NCBI GenBank assembly: GCA_018398765.1
Contig: JAHBMJ010001317.1
Location: 1 to 19,040 of the forward strand
From: Chromera velia
Lineage: Eukaryota > Sar > Chromeraceae
Length of the DNA stretch: 19,040 nucleotides
Direction of reading: 5' to 3'
The notes under the pieces are model-generated. The model had not been told where the DNA came from, searched no databases, and worked only from the letters and a program-made list of their open reading frames with translations. The translations under genes were made by a program, and so were the position numbers. This document shows, in pieces, positions 8,036-17,000 of this stretch (position 1 is the first letter of the stretch; each line of letters starts with the position of its first letter).

Positions 8036-9200
8036 CGCCCAGTCAGTCAGGGAAGGAAAACAATGAGGCATCCATCGCCCAGTCAGTCAAGGAAGGAAAG
8101 CAATGAGGCATCCATCACACGAAGTCAGTCAAGGAAGGAAAACAATGAGGCATCTATCACCCAGTCAGGCAGGAAGGGACAAGAAGGAGCAAAGAGAGAG
8201 CAACGTACCCAGGAGGTAACTGGGCACTTGCGTCTCTGCAGTGTCTCAATCCGTTAGTCTGCAACCAGCGAGTCAATAAAGAGGCAGGAGAAATAAAGAG
8301 GCAGGCAGGCAGGGGAAACAAAGAGGCATCTATCACCCAGTCAGGCAGGGAAGGAAAACAATGAGGAATCTATCACACGAAGTCAGTCAAGGAAGGAAAA
8401 CAATGAGGCATCGGATTCCATCACACGAAGTCAGTCAAGGAAGGAAAACAATGAGGCATCTATCACCCAGTCAGGCAGGAAGGAAAACAATGAGGCGTCC
8501 ATCGCCCAGTCAGTCAAGGAAGGAAAACAATGAGGCATCTATCATACGAAGTCAGTCAGGGAAGGAAAACAATGAGGCGTCCATCGCACAGTCAGTCAAG
8601 GAAAACAAAGAGGCATCTACCCAGTCAGGCAGGAAGGGACAAGAAGGAGCAAAGAGAGAGCAACGTACCCAGGAGGCAACTGGGCACTTGCGTCTCTGCA
8701 GTGTCTCAATCCGTTAGTCTGCAACCAGCGAGTCAACAAAGAGGTAGGAGAAATAAAGAGGCAGGCAGGCAGGGGAAACAAAGAGGTATCTATCACCCAG
8801 TCAGTCAAGGAAGGAAAACAATGAGACATCCATCACACGAAGTCAGTCAAGGAAGGAAAACAATGAGGCATCTATCACCCAGTCAGTCAAGGAAGGGAAA
8901 CAATGAGGCGTCCATCGCCTAGTCAGTGAAGGAAGGAAAACAATGAGGCATCTATCACATGAAGTCAGTCAAGGAAGGAAAACAAAGAGGCATCCATCGC
9001 CCAGTCAGTCAAGGAAGGAAAACAATGAGGCATCCATCATACGAAGTCAGTCAAGGAAGGAAAACAAAGAGGCATCCCCCCGCCCCATCCCCCCATCACC
9101 ATCGCCCCATCCCCCCATCACCATCGCTTCATCCCCCCATCACCATCGCCCCACCACGAAGTCAGTCAGGGAAAACAATGAGGCATCCATCACGAAGTCA
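8036..9200. repeat. 40/42-bp minisatellite with 460-bp higher-order repeat
   Basis: The unit AGTCAGTCAAGGAAGGAAAA plus CAATGAGGCATC is followed by either CATCGCCC (40 bp, for example 8041 to 8081) or CATCACACGA (42 bp, 8081 to 8123). More than a dozen copies occur. A longer block beginning CCAGTCAGGCAGGAAGGGAC at 8161 recurs at 8621, 460 bp on, with about 180 bp of near-identity including CAACGTACCCAGGAGG and CGTCTCTGCAGTGTCTCAAT. Because 40 is not a multiple of 3, the frame shifts between units; the Lys/Arg/Ser-rich ORFs are probably incidental. Confidence 0.92.
9081..9146. repeat. Three copies of a 22-bp C-rich repeat
   Basis: The unit CGCCCCATCCCCCCATCACC plus AT starts at 9081, 9103 and 9125, the last with CTTC in place of CCCC. 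It sits inside the minisatellite. Confidence 0.9.
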
Positions 9201-9209
9201 GTGACTAAC

Positions 9210-9300
9210 CCTTCGCGAAGACAAAAAATTCAGTAGGCTCCCTTCATGAAGACAAAAAATTCAGCAGGCTCAATGGAATTCAGCAGGACCCTTCGCGAGT
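9210..9300. repeat. 31-bp repeat with CTTCGCGAAG core
   Basis: CCTTCGCGAAGACAAAAAAT near 9210 and CCTTCATGAAGACAAAAAAT near 9241 are about 31 bp apart and both continue TCAGYAGGCTC. A partial third copy with CAGCAGGACCCTTCGCGAG ends at 9299. Confidence 0.8.
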
Positions 9301-10156
9301 GGAATGCAAGTGGGTATCAGAGGCGGGTATGCAAAGGAGGGCAGGTATACAGCTAGCCAGCTGGGGAGAAAAGTCTCTCTGTCAGTTTGATCGACGGTTT
9401 GATGTTTGTGGTATATATGCATGCATGCATGCATGTATCGGTGCCACTGTAACATGCATGGACCCCGGCGTGATGCTTGCCTCGCGATGCATGCCCACGT
9501 AGATCTGATGCTTGCCTCCCGTCACCGGCCTGGGCGCCGCCGCCGCGCCGCTGCTGCGCGCCCCCGACCGCGCCCCCCCCCGGCGCCCCCAAGCATCCGT
9601 CTACTACTGCATGCTGCTACAGTGTTGCACGTGCAACACATGTGCAACACGTACGTACCTGCCTGCACATGCATGACTGCACGATCGATAGCCAGCACAC
9701 TGCACACAGTAGGCCACAGCTTGATGTGGGAGAAGTGTGCAGCTGGCTCGAGTCAGTATTCGCGTTGAACAAACGATATCGAGGATGAAAGTGGCTGGGA
9801 GAAAGTGGTCAGGTGAACCACCTGTCGGTTACTCAGACTGACTTTCAGGTTTTAAATTCGTATCTGCATGCATACGTGAGTCTGTCTTTTTGAGCGGGCG
9901 TTCTACTGCGGCCAGACAGTCGAAAGACTGAGGTTGGGGTGTACCAGAAGCGTGCAAGCTTTGTCGAGGATCCTTTTTGTTCTACTATTAATAATACTCA
10001 AACGGACCTTCTTGAGCGGCATCTATCGGGCCTTCGCGCTTTGGGGAGACGGCGGACATACACTACGTAAAATCCTTACTTAATTCTTACTTGTCTTACG
10101 ATCGCCACAGATTGAGTATCACATCGCCGTTCTGTTGCTGATACCTGCATGAGCCA
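9301..10156 (+). promoter_or_regulatory. Upstream region of the FkbM-type gene
   Basis: I see no gene here. It has an ATGC tetranucleotide run (about 9417-9437), a very GC-rich stretch (9530-9595), and a cluster of CGTACGTAC/CATGCATG/CGATCG palindromes around 9620-9690. It should include the promoter and 5' leader of the gene starting at 10157, but the transcription start cannot be placed. A three-codon upstream ORF (ATG at 10149) ends at TGA 10158-10160, overlapping the main ATG. Confidence 0.4.
9622..9639. promoter_or_regulatory. 18-bp perfect palindrome with E-box core
   Basis: GTGTTGCACGTGCAACAC is its own reverse complement and has CACGTG at its centre. The half-site GTGCAACAC is repeated directly at 9642-9650. 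It lies about 520 bp upstream of the FkbM-type start codon. A protein-binding role is inferred from symmetry only. Confidence 0.4.
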
Positions 10157-11644
10157 ATGACTGGGAGCAGGCTGTTTCGGAAGGTGTTGTGCTTTGTTGG
10201 CTTGTTGAGTCACAAGGTACTAACCTTAAAGAGAGCTGAATTCCCGGTGTCGGTTCATCGCCTCGGGGGTGAGAAAGCATCTATGGTGCTTCGCTTTACA
10301 GAGGGGGACTCTGTGAAGCATGTCATAGAGGAGTTTTGGGGGGAACACCATATTGCAGATGACATCTCTCACGTTGTAGCCCAGATCCAGAGGTTTCACG
10401 ATGGCAGGAAGGATCTGCATCCCCTGTCTCTGAGGTTTGGTACCGATGCTGTTCCCTCAGCGTTCGCGTACTCTTGGGGTGCATCCGAAAAGGATGCAGG
10501 CGAGGTGTGCAGCCCGCTGAGCTCTTTTTGCAAGTGGGGGTCTAGCGAATATGTGGTAGGCATTGGGGGGGGGGCTGATGAAAAGGAGAGGCAGAGAGTG
10601 CCGCACATTCCTCTAGACAACGTAGGGTCCCCTGCCTTTCAACACCCGAAACACTCTCCTCATCCCGCTTCCCCCAGCTTTCGCGATGCGCTGTTATCCG
10701 GCCCCTTAGCGAAAGGGCACTGGTTATTGAATGGCGCAGCGCAACAGGACGTGTTTGCCATCTGGGCCCACTACCATCGGATTTCGGATCTGAGTAAGAG
10801 GGAGACCCCGGGCTTCTACGTCGAGCTGGGTGCCTACCACCCCCGTTTTGCCAGCAACTGCTTCGCCTTGGAGAACGGCCTCGGTTGGCGTGGCGTTCTT
10901 GTCGACATAAAAGACACGTACGTCGACCTGTACAGGAGCCTGCGACCCAGAGCACGTGCGGTGATTGCAGACGCCGTCAATGTGGACTACCCAAAGCTTC
11001 TGAAAGAGATGGAGGCACCAAAGGATATCGATTTTCTACAGGTACGTTGACATGGATAGACAAATATTTGCTTCCTTTTTCTCAATTTTTTGATTCCATG
11101 GAAATCTGATGCTTTCTCTTCTCTAATGGAATATGTGAGCGCCTTCCAGATGGATCGGGGCGATAAAAGGAAGTGAAAGTATCTTTCTCCGCTTTTCTGG
11201 CTCCCTCCTCTTCAGTTTTTGCCACCTTTTTTTTTTTGAATTTGTTCTCTTGCTTGGTTGAACTTCTTGCAGATCGACCTGGACGAGGAGAACGGGAGCA
11301 CACTCGGTGCTCTTGAACTTTTTGACCGTTTCGTTTTTCCCTTGGGGTACCGATTTGCAGCGGTCGCATTTGAGCACGAAGTGTTTCTCTCTAACGCACA
11401 CGATACACGAAACAGGGCAAGAGCGATTTTCGCCAGGCACGGCTACATGCTGGCTCTGAGTGACGTCGCGACACACCACGAGGGTCAATTTGGTGCTTTT
11501 GAGGACTGGTTTGTGCATCCAGCTTTGGTGAAAAAGGAAAAGGTTGATGAGCTGATCGCTCTCAACCAGGTACGAAGAAAAGCGGACAGATCCGTTCCGG
11601 GAGCGACTGTGATCGATCATGAACATGTGCTTTTCCCGCTCTAA
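10157..11644 (+). CDS. FkbM-family methyltransferase, two exons (10157-11041, 11273-11644)
   Basis: FkbM-type enzymes transfer methyl groups from S-adenosylmethionine, often to sugar hydroxyls. Splicing gives 418 residues. Residues 1-30 have a short hydrophobic stretch (VLCFVGLL), a weak signal peptide or anchor. Residues 31-90 form a small module: a strand, EGDSVKHVIEEF, then a helix ending QIQRFH. After a low-complexity linker the catalytic domain starts at about 219: GFYVELGAYHP (SAM loop), NCFALENGLGWRGVLVD, IDFLQ|IDLDEENGSTLGALEL across the intron, then VAFEHEV, a segment with DTRNRARAIFARHGY, and EDWFVHP. The EH...DTR...EDW.VHP series is typical of a branch of the family in algae. The intron is phase 0 with CAG|GTACGT and TTGCAG. 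A second donor-like CAG|GTACGA follows residue 394, so the last 24 residues may be replaced by another exon. Confidence 0.85.
11042..11272 (+). other. Intron of the FkbM-type gene
   Basis: It is 231 nt long, bounded by CTACAG|GTACGT and a T-rich tract then CTTGCAG|ATCGAC. Removing it joins IDFLQ to IDLDEEN, restoring the conserved core of the domain; reading through meets TGA at 11048. Confidence 0.9.
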
Positions 11645-12370
11645 TTAGTGACCTGCAAGCTCAGTGGCCTGCAAGTGGTCTTGTACACTTCTATAGTAGC
11701 TCACACACTGCCACACAGTATTCATGACAATGTGAATTAGACTTAGAATCAGAACATATTGCGTCTTGAACCATGATGAAACTGCATTGAAACATACGCA
11801 TACGTGCACAACTTGAATCGTGTGGAAAGGCTGCCAGTGCACATCCAGCTGTCTAGCCAGCTCAGGCCCAGCTGCACCTGCATGTGTACTATTAATATAT
11901 TTTAGCGGATTTTATAGGCCAGATTTTCTAGCGGATTGTAACTATAGGATTTTAGCTAATTTTATGGGATTTCAGCTATGATCGAATCTAGCAGACTGTT
12001 AGGCTACGATTTTAGCTAGAATTTTAAGTTTCAAAATTTGTTAAGACTACTGTTAACATCTTATAGTTAAAGTTACTAAGTTAGTTAAAGTCCTACAAAA
12101 TAGTACAAAAGCCACTAAAATCCTGTTAACTTTTTATTTTTGAACGGGAAAGTGCATAATGACAATTTTTAAGCTCATCATGCAAACAACTTTTTTGAAT
12201 ATTTTAGAATAGATCCTATAAAACCGCTTATCATACCTTAATAAGTTAAGCATATAATGAAGCTAAAAGCTAGAACTAAAAGTCAATGCCAGTCACTTGA
12301 ATCATAATAATGATTTTATAAGTTTTATTTATCGTTTCATTAATGCAATGCTGGATGCAATGACGCAATA
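11645..12370. other. Convergent intergenic region, AT-rich from 11890
   Basis: No gene is seen. It must hold the 3' ends of two convergent transcripts. From about 11890 to 12290 it is AT-rich, with repeated short phrases such as TAGCGGATTTTATAGG, TAGCGGATTGTAACTATAGG and GATTTTAGCTA, a degenerate repeat. A short third exon of the FkbM-type gene cannot be excluded. Confidence 0.5.
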
Positions 12371-14260
12371 TTACCAGTTTGGTGCAGGAATGTGTTCAAG
12401 CCGACGTGCCGCTGATCTAAGCATATGCATAATTGCACGGACCATGCGGCCTTCATTCAACATGTACATTCCTGTACATTCCGTCTCTGCTTTTGCAGCA
12501 AGAAAGCAATCCTCGGCACCTTTTGGAACGATGTATTCCTGCGGGCTGGCTCGATAATACGATGTTTGGACGTGAGGGAGTTCACTAAAGAAACCCTGGT
12601 CCCTCCGAATGGGGACTGACCGAAAGTTCGGGCTGATCACATTCAAAAGGAGGGTCACTGCACCCGGAGGCAAAAAGGAGGCAGCGAACGAAAACGCGCC
12701 TCCCGGAGAAATGAGCACTGTCGTGTTCGCAAACAGAGACAGCTGTTCTTCGAATGACATCGAAGAGACATCTGCGCTTGTCAGCGCAAGAAAACGAACA
12801 CCGACACGCTCAAGCGACTCACTGACAGCAGCGAACACTGAACGGAGGTTCATGATCGCCCGTGGTGCAACACCCATTCCGTTATCGTACGTGGCTCCTG
12901 AGACCTCTTTGCCGTAGAACACCACCAGGTGCTCTTTCAAGTGACTGTTACCGACAGGAATATTGGAAGCAGAAAGGAGAAGTCGACGGAATTCCTCGAC
13001 TGCCCCCCCTGTGCCTTGAGAGCGACTGAAGTGGAAGGGAACCTTTCCACTCAGGAGCTCGCGGAAGCACACCATGTCGCCCCCGTATGATTCAAAACTA
13101 GTTGCGTTCCGACTTGTCAGCGCACTCCGAAGGTAGGGCCAGGCTTTGTGTGCCTCCCTTTCCATCCGCGCTTCATCATGCTGCAAGCTGACAAGAACCT
13201 GTTTGTCGGGGTCAACAGTGAACCCGAGTCTCTGCAGGAGCAGAACAGCGGGAATGAATGTGTCTGCAAACAGGTGACCCCAGTTGAACCCCCAGACCGG
13301 TTCAAACAGAATCGCAGTGTCTCTCTCAAAAACAAAAGCAGAGCCCTTTACACGGCTTTCCGAGTCGGTGCTTGGGGGGACGGGCATGTGGCCACTCTCG
13401 ACCACTGTTCGGAGGACAGGTGAGGGAGCCGGGGGTGTGCCGTGATGTCCATAGGGTTTGGCAAATGGACGACTGTACACCCCCATACCCACAAGCGGTG
13501 GTGTCTCACCAAGGGGTATGGGGTCTCCAACAACATACTCTTCTGCCAGCAACTCATCATTGAGATCAAGGACCAGGGATGAGCTGTTTGGATCACCCGC
13601 AAAAAGAACCAACTGTTCATCTGCCTGCCTCCAGCAGACATTTCGAAATACACACGATCGTCCTTGCCATCCCCCTCGGGGACCGGAATCAAAGCTTCTG
13701 TCTAACCCAGTGGAAAGGGGAAGAATATCTTCCTCTACATACCCCAGTCCACCCACACACGAGACCTCACTTGTCAACTCTCGTTTTCCTGCCCCCCTCT
13801 GCCCCGCATCCCTTGTTTGCTTTCCCACGGTCCAGCCAACTTCCCCCCCTTCACCCATCTGCTCTCCGATTCGGGACGACGCGCCCCCCCCCGTCTCACT
13901 CAAACGCCAAGATTGAGATGCAGACCGTTGACCCCAATCTGAGAACCGACCCCCATCTGTGCAGTTCGCATCACACACAGACCCCATACTGCCCGTGCGT
14001 CTGCTCGACTCGCTTTGCGATACCTGGCTTGGACCTGCTGGGGCTCTTGGGGTGGGGGACACTGCAGACTGTGTGGGCTTTCTGCACTTCACTCCTGCTG
14101 TCTGCTTTTGGGCCGTGATGCCCACTACAGCCCACGTCACTCCCCCTTTCTGTACCCCTTGTGTGAGACGGAAGGAGGCGGCGCTGAGCGTGCGCCTGTT
14201 TCTAAGCCCGGCGTTTCTCCAGCGCAGAGCGACCTCCCCCCTCGACTGGCGGTAGCCTCC
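12371..14260 (-). CDS. GT61-type glycosyltransferase, large terminal exon
   Basis: The minus-strand frame is open for 676 codons (14398 to TAA 12373-12371). GT61 enzymes are Golgi or ER transferases that add xylose, arabinose or GlcNAc from nucleotide sugars. Numbering from the Met at 14398: a low-complexity linker (about 100-245); CVFRNVCW (249-256), typical of the domain start; FNWGHLFADTFIPAVLLLQR (371-390), the conserved H/D helix; VVFYGKE (492-498); and LISPGGAFSFAASFLPPGAV (562-581), the conserved GxHG-like loop with the usual His replaced. I begin the exon at 14260 because CCTTTTTCTGCCTGCAG|GGAGG is a good phase-0 acceptor and residues 1-46 above it look non-coding. No anchor is present within the exon, so an upstream exon is needed; the best candidate is 15819-15301. 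Confidence 0.8.
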   Translation of the reverse strand, partial: GGYRQSRGEVALRWRNAGLRNRRTLSAASFRLTQGVQKGGVTWAVVGITAQKQTAGVKCRKPTQSAVSPTPRAPAGPSQVSQSESSRRTGSMGSVCDANCTDGGRFSDWGQRSASQSWRLSETGGGASSRIGEQMGEGGEVGWTVGKQTRDAGQRGAGKRELTSEVSCVGGLGYVEEDILPLSTGLDRSFDSGPRGGWQGRSCVFRNVCWRQADEQLVLFAGDPNSSSLVLDLNDELLAEEYVVGDPIPLGETPPLVGMGVYSRPFAKPYGHHGTPPAPSPVLRTVVESGHMPVPPSTDSESRVKGSAFVFERDTAILFEPVWGFNWGHLFADTFIPAVLLLQRLGFTVDPDKQVLVSLQHDEARMEREAHKAWPYLRSALTSRNATSFESYGGDMVCFRELLSGKVPFHFSRSQGTGGAVEEFRRLLLSASNIPVGNSHLKEHLVVFYGKEVSGATYDNGMGVAPRAIMNLRSVFAAVSESLERVGVRFLALTSADVSSMSFEEQLSLFANTTVLISPGGAFSFAASFLPPGAVTLLLNVISPNFRSVPIRRDQGFFSELPHVQTSYYRASPQEYIVPKGAEDCFLAAKAETECTGMYMLNEGRMVRAIMHMLRSAARRLEHIPAPNW

Positions 14261-14427
14261 CTGCAGGCAGAAAAAGGCATGCAACCGGTACGAATATGAA
14301 ATTCCAGTCCTCACACGTGGAGCAGGCGAACTGCATGATCGGAGCGAAGACACAACGCTTTGGTTGAAGATGCAATCAGCACAGAGGATGCTGCACAAAC
14401 AACCTCATCGCATGGGTTTCTGCCCTC

Positions 14428-14465
14428 CCTCTCTCTCTCTCTCTCTCTCTCTGTATGTGTGTGTA

Positions 14466-14524
<59 letters not shown>
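14428..14524. repeat. CT/GT microsatellite
   Basis: CT dinucleotides with a short GTATGTGTGTGTA interruption are followed by about 18 GT dinucleotides. ORFs across it are repeat artefacts. Confidence 0.95.
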
Positions 14525-14525
<1 letters not shown>

Positions 14526-14658
14526 TGATACGAAGGGGGAGTGAGCATACGTTCATTCGTACATGTGTCTACTCCTACGTCTGAACGAGAGAAAACGTGC
14601 AACCCTCGCGCAGTGAAATGTAGAAAAACTGAAAGGGGGGCAAATTGATAGAGATGTA

Positions 14659-14704
14659 GATGGATGGATGGATGGATGGAGGGAGGGAGGGAGGGAGGGA
14701 GGGA
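14659..14704. repeat. GGAT then GGAG tetranucleotide repeats
   Basis: About five GATG units run directly into about six GGAG units, an imperfect expansion with a one-base change in the motif. Confidence 0.95.
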
Positions 14705-15217
14705 CAGAGAATCAAATTGAAAGCTTGCAATTCGACTGCGTCTGTGAGTGTGAGTGAATCTCTGTGAGTGTGTGAGGGACCATTTGTGAGTGTGTAAGTG
14801 CGTGCGTGACTCTTTTCTAGTGTGGCATGGAGGAAGAAAGTCTCTCTTTTTCTGTGTCTCTGGCTCTTTCTCTCCCTCTCTCTCTCACACAGGAGGGGGG
14901 TGGGGGAGAGGGAGGGGGAGGAATAGAGGGTCATTGCTCTGTGGATTCAAACGAATGTAAGAATGTGTGGATACAGCGAAGACGAATGTATCCATGCACG
15001 AATCAATTGACTTACCGGCTGGCTAATCCGACTGTCATCTCATTGATGAATGGAAGGATGTTTAATGGATGGACACACACCAGAGAAGATGCACTGAACG
15101 GACAGAAAACACGTCTTAGTTACCGACAAGTTTGTGCACATAGCCATGCGCCTTCAAAAATCACGCACCAATGCTCACGAAGCCTTTTGAAGATGGACAG
15201 ACGAAGGCAGCCAAACC

Positions 15218-15220
<3 letters not shown>

Positions 15221-15251
<31 letters not shown>
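15221..15251. repeat. GA microsatellite
   Basis: About 15 AG dinucleotides. Read on the minus strand this is a pyrimidine tract within the proposed intron. Confidence 0.95.
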
Positions 15252-15254
<3 letters not shown>

Positions 15255-15300
15255 AGTGGAAGGATAGACGGACAAATGGATGATCAGAAGACAGACCGAC

Positions 15301-15819
15301 CTCAGTCTCCCAAAAGATTTCGATTCTGCCACAGTCTCTCAAGACACGCGAAACTTCTGCGAAGTCGAAGGGCGGAGTCTCCAAAGGATTCGGAATAAGT
15401 CCAAAGATGAGGTCATATTGAGAGGACCCGAGCTCACGGAGATCTGTGTGCGAGGTGCAGGGTACTCCGGATGTCTGGGGCCTCGCTATTGTAAGCCATC
15501 TGGGAGACGGCTTTTCTCCACCGGGTGCACACCCAATCTGAATGGCCTTGAAGTCCTTCTTTGCGTCTGTGATAACTTGGCGGCCTTGGGAATGGAGCAC
15601 ATGCTCCAGAGAGTGGATCAAAGCTTCTCTTTGAGGGAGACAGAAGCGAACCTTCTCGCAGTAGTCTTCGACAGCACTTCTCAAGTGAACACCATCAGAA
15701 AGAGGGATAGAGGCTATTCTCTTGCCCCCCGTGTCTGCGTACTCGAACGAAATAGTTTCGGCAGGACAACCTGGCAGACATGCTAGTGTGCAGACGAGAC
15801 AAAAGAGAGTGAAAAGCAT
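15301..15819 (-). CDS. Signal peptide, N-terminal module and degenerate methyltransferase-like domain (first exon)
   Basis: I start at the ATG at 15819-15817 because it puts a clear signal sequence at the N-terminus (MLFTLFCLVCTLACLPGCPA); an in-frame ATG at 15951 would add 44 residues before it. Residues 22-80 resemble the N-terminal module of the FkbM-type protein: ISFEYADTGG, then LSDGVHLRSAVEDYC and a helix ALIHSLEHVL. Residues 90-173 look like a short class I methyltransferase: AIQIGCAPGG (nucleotide loop), CTSHTDLRELGSSQYDLIFG, and FAEVSRVLRDCGRIEIFW, which matches the EVxRVLKPGGRLxI pattern. Key acidic SAM contacts are not evident, so activity is doubtful. The frame continues to 15175 through a CT repeat, which is unlikely to be coding. 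I infer a join to the GT61 exon, giving about 802 residues. Confidence 0.6.
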
Positions 15820-15951
15820 GACAGGGACTCTTGGAATTGCGGAATGTGAAAAGCCCGTCTCGTCAAGATATGTTGCAGCAATCTTTGTCGACCTTTGAAC
15901 ACAACTTTTCGCCTGAACACAATCGAGTCTCAGAAAGACACGATCAAGCAT

Positions 15952-16260
15952 TCACCGACGAAGCTGAAATATGTTATAATATATGGTCCATGTTTCTCTT
16001 AACATGCTGATTCAGGGTTTGGTATATGCTTTCTCTCAGTATTCGAAATTTATGCAGTGTCCAGAAATGATCGATGTGCCCGGCGCTATATATATCTGTA
16101 TATAGCTGCACGGAGAGAAAAAATTCGCTCATTTTCGCTCTGAATGTTGCGTCCGTGATAACGGCGTGATTGCGTCCGTGTGCAACATGTACGCAACACC
16201 AACGACCTCAGGTCCTCATGCAATCAAAAATAACCACACCCAACAGAGTGTTCGGTTGCA
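15952..16260 (-). promoter_or_regulatory. Upstream region of the methyltransferase-GT61 gene
   Basis: It holds a TATATATATCTGTATATAG run (about 16087-16106) that could serve as a TATA-like element. TTGCGTCCGTG occurs as a direct repeat at 16147-16157 and 16170-16180. The imperfect inverted motif GTGTGCAACATG followed by TACGCAACAC lies at 16178-16199 and resembles the palindrome upstream of the FkbM-type gene. Regulatory function is inferred. Confidence 0.35.
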
Positions 16261-17000
16261 CGGTCTGCCAGAATTCAGATTGCAATGATCAGGGCTTCGG
16301 TCTATTATACTAAGTCTACTGCTTGCAGGCGGAGAGAAAACCAGGAAAGGAACCCTGAAGGATGTGTTTTTTTGCAAGTGCCTACTAGTGCCGGGGGCTA
16401 TCCCGGAGGCCGGGGTTATTCCTGCAGTACAAGTACTAAAAGATACAGATGGAGACTGGAAGTAAACTTTTAGAGAACATAAAATTAAACAGTAAACTTT
16501 TCAAAGCTTCTTAGCAAGCTTATATACGTTTAAGTTACAGTAGCAGTTAGCAGCATTGCCTATAAAAGTTAATCAATCCATCATTTGCTTAAAGTTTTAA
16601 TTAAAATTACTAACTAAAATATTTTTTAAAAAATGAACAATCTGTTGTTCATTCTTAAGATGCACCACGGTGTGAATAAATTTGTTTAAATTATTATATC
16701 ATTATATAATATCTGAATGTATAATATTTGTCAGTTTTAGAGTATGCAGTGTAATTGTCTTGATATCGCCGCATAAGTAAACAAATTGAATTTTAACAGA
16801 TTGCAAAAGATGAAAATTGATGAACTACTAGTCGAGGTCCATATCTGCATCCAAATGGGATGAAAGCCAATCAAAAATAAAAAACAGAGAACAGAAGATA
16901 GAACTAAAGTCTTAATGCATAGGTGTCAAACGGTGAAAATCCTGAAAAATGGCAGGTGAATTTGCAGGCAAATTACAACATAGACAGACTAATAGAAAAC
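16261..17000. other. Intergenic, mostly AT-rich
   Basis: No supportable gene. From about 16450 to 16960 the DNA is strongly AT-rich with runs such as TTAAAGTTTTAATTAAAATT and AGTAAACTTTT repeated at about 16461 and 16491. The small Arg/Lys/Gln-rich plus-strand ORF at 16949-17191 has no family feature and I do not call it. Confidence 0.5.

Larger units (their letters stand above)
14261..15300 (-). other. Proposed 1,040-nt intron joining methyltransferase-like and GT61 exons
   Basis: The donor GAG|GTCGGT at 15300 and acceptor TGCCTGCAG at 14261 are both phase 0. The interior is microsatellite-rich (CT/GT 14428-14524, GGAT/GGAG 14659-14704, GA 15221-15251), and no stretch looks coding on the minus strand. 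GTCGGT is not a canonical donor, so a different donor or extra exon is possible. Confidence 0.45.

Noticed and set aside
7060-8106. Plus-strand ORFs opposite the repeat-protein exon
   Set aside because: They mirror the minus-strand exon; the minus frame keeps structured acidic/basic repeats, while the plus frames give only Pro/Leu/Ser/Gly composition.
8036-9200. CRISPR-like array
   Set aside because: Units are contiguous 40/42-bp tandem repeats with no unique spacers, in a eukaryotic context.
8018-9236. Arg/Lys/Ser-rich repeat proteins across the minisatellite
   Set aside because: The 40-bp units shift the frame, stops break it at about 8257, 8717 and 8922, and parallel frames are equally open.
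13579-14299. Plus-strand ORFs opposite the GT61 exon
   Set aside because: No domain similarity; the minus-strand frame is far longer and contains GT61 motifs.
14261-14398. Start of the GT61 protein at the Met at 14398
   Set aside because: Residues 1-46 have no signal or anchor and end at a clear splice acceptor, so this part is more likely intron.
15175-15300. Continuation of the methyltransferase-like ORF to 15175
   Set aside because: It becomes Ser-Leu repeat translated from a GA/CT microsatellite, so an exon end before it is more likely.
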